Source: Dipteris shenzhenensis (Eukaryota > Polypodiophyta > Polypodiopsida > Gleicheniales). From it: DNA of 64,000 bases. A program made the translations under genes and the position numbers. Location: assembly GCA_047967505.1 (NCBI GenBank), contig CM106539.1; one strand, given 5' to 3'. Shown here piece after piece: positions 63,391 through 64,000 of this stretch (positions are counted from its first letter, which is position 1; the number at the start of each line of letters is the position of its first letter). The notes under the pieces were generated by a model, which was not told where the DNA came from, did no database searches, and saw nothing but the letters and a program-made list of their open reading frames with translations.

Positions 63391-64000
63391 CTCTCTCCAA
63401 TCTCGCCTCGGGACATACCTTTTCCATCATTGGGATATACCTTTTCCATCTTTGTTAACTTATCTACCACTACCCAAATAGCATCGTGGTTGACAAAGGT
63501 GCCTATCTTACAAGTTACCATCTTTGTCAACCTATCTACCACTACCCAAATAGCATCATGCCCTTGATGAGTTTGTGGTAATCCCACAACAAAGTCCGTG
63601 AAAATACTCTCCCTTTACTTTCGAAGATATCTAGAGGATGCAATCACCCTCTAGCCTTAAGGTGTTCCACCTCACTATACACTGTTGGCATTTTACAGCA
63701 TAGTCTGTAACCTTCATCTTAGGCCCGTAAGTGTCCGTTTTATCAAGTCATAGATTCACTGAATTCCTGGATGATCGGCAGTCAAAGCGTCATGACATTC
63801 ATATAGGATCCTCCTAATCTCGGCGTCATTAGGAACACAAGCCGTTCTAGTTCGGAACAGCAAACCATTCCTCATGTAGAACTGACCAACTGCCACCTGA
63901 GAATCCCTTAGTCTTGGTCTAAAAGTTTGGAGCTCCTCGTCTGGACTTGATGCCAATACCGACCAAAATGATTGTCAGTTAGACATAGCCCTCTCAGAGA
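63391..64000 (-). pseudogene. G3: Ty3/gypsy integrase remnant
   Basis: From the right edge: FYMRNGLLFRTRTACVPNDA, EIRRILYECHDALTADHPG (integrase zinc-binding start). After stops comes VGLPQTHQGHDAIWVVVDRL with TKM (integrase core). HDAIWVVVDxLTKM is present twice, from a ~75 bp tandem duplication at about 63446-63564. The copy runs off the window and is cut at 63390 by C7. The sequence left of C7 (55949-56290) is not the gypsy continuation. Confidence 0.82.

Noticed and set aside
56286-63395. Perfect target duplication for C7
   Set aside because: Flanks are ctctg and ctctc, one mismatch, and the DNA left of C7 is not the continuation of the gypsy on its right; some later change or a composite origin remains possible.

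Overview
The window is repeat-rich nuclear DNA of a land plant. It is filled almost completely by retrotransposons, many nested in one another. Evidence for a plant is the mix of short-LTR Ty1/copia elements primed by initiator tRNA-Met (TGGTATCAGAGC), Ty3/gypsy elements with a chromodomain-like integrase tail, and L1-type LINEs with a CCHC ORF1 and a zf-RVT-like C-terminus. There is also a CCCTAA-type telomere-like scrap. The species cannot be named from this; a large-genome plant such as a fern, lycophyte or gymnosperm is plausible. I see no host gene, tRNA, rRNA or CRISPR array.

Layout. Five copies of one copia family (called T here; LTR 185-201 bp) dominate. T1 is split: its 3' part is at 1-9315 (+) and its 5' end at 24175-25256 (-). 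T2 (1904-8408, -) is inserted in T1. T3 (11894-18278, +) lies inside a gypsy element. T4 (21619-24174, +) is 5'-truncated. T5 (49811-55884, -) sits in another element. The gypsy element G1 hosts T1 and T3: pol 9316-11893 (-), gag 18276-19916 (-), end of 5' LTR 20024-20144 (-), then integrase tail 25257-25647 (+) and 3' LTR 25939-27979 (+). The two halves of G1 and of T1 lie in opposite orientations but share a matching target duplication, so part of this locus has been inverted.

From 28 to 37 kb is decayed DNA: a duplicated segment with a 480 bp insertion, a broken gypsy element G2 (31.4-35.0 kb), and LINE scraps. From 37.4 to 46.3 kb two L1-like LINEs (L1a, L1b) stand head to tail, with GT microsatellite at each boundary. 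From 47.1 to 55.9 kb is a gag-only copia-type element (R1) whose 3' LTR was split by T5. From 56.3 to 63.4 kb is a copia element of a different lineage (C7, -), interrupted by a 1.04 kb MULE-like DNA transposon (M1). The right edge is a gypsy integrase remnant (G3).

What joins these elements: most carry stops, frameshifts or deletions, but T2 and T5 are young by LTR similarity (2/200 and 4/188 differences by eye). The 5' leaders of the T family, the C7 leader and the L1b 5' UTR all carry dense clusters of CCGTAC/GTACGG. The T LTRs carry a 24-30 bp perfect palindrome just before the poly(A) signal. These shared non-coding features, the inversion and the GT-bounded LINE pair are the most interesting signals. 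All differences and counts were made by eye, without alignment software.
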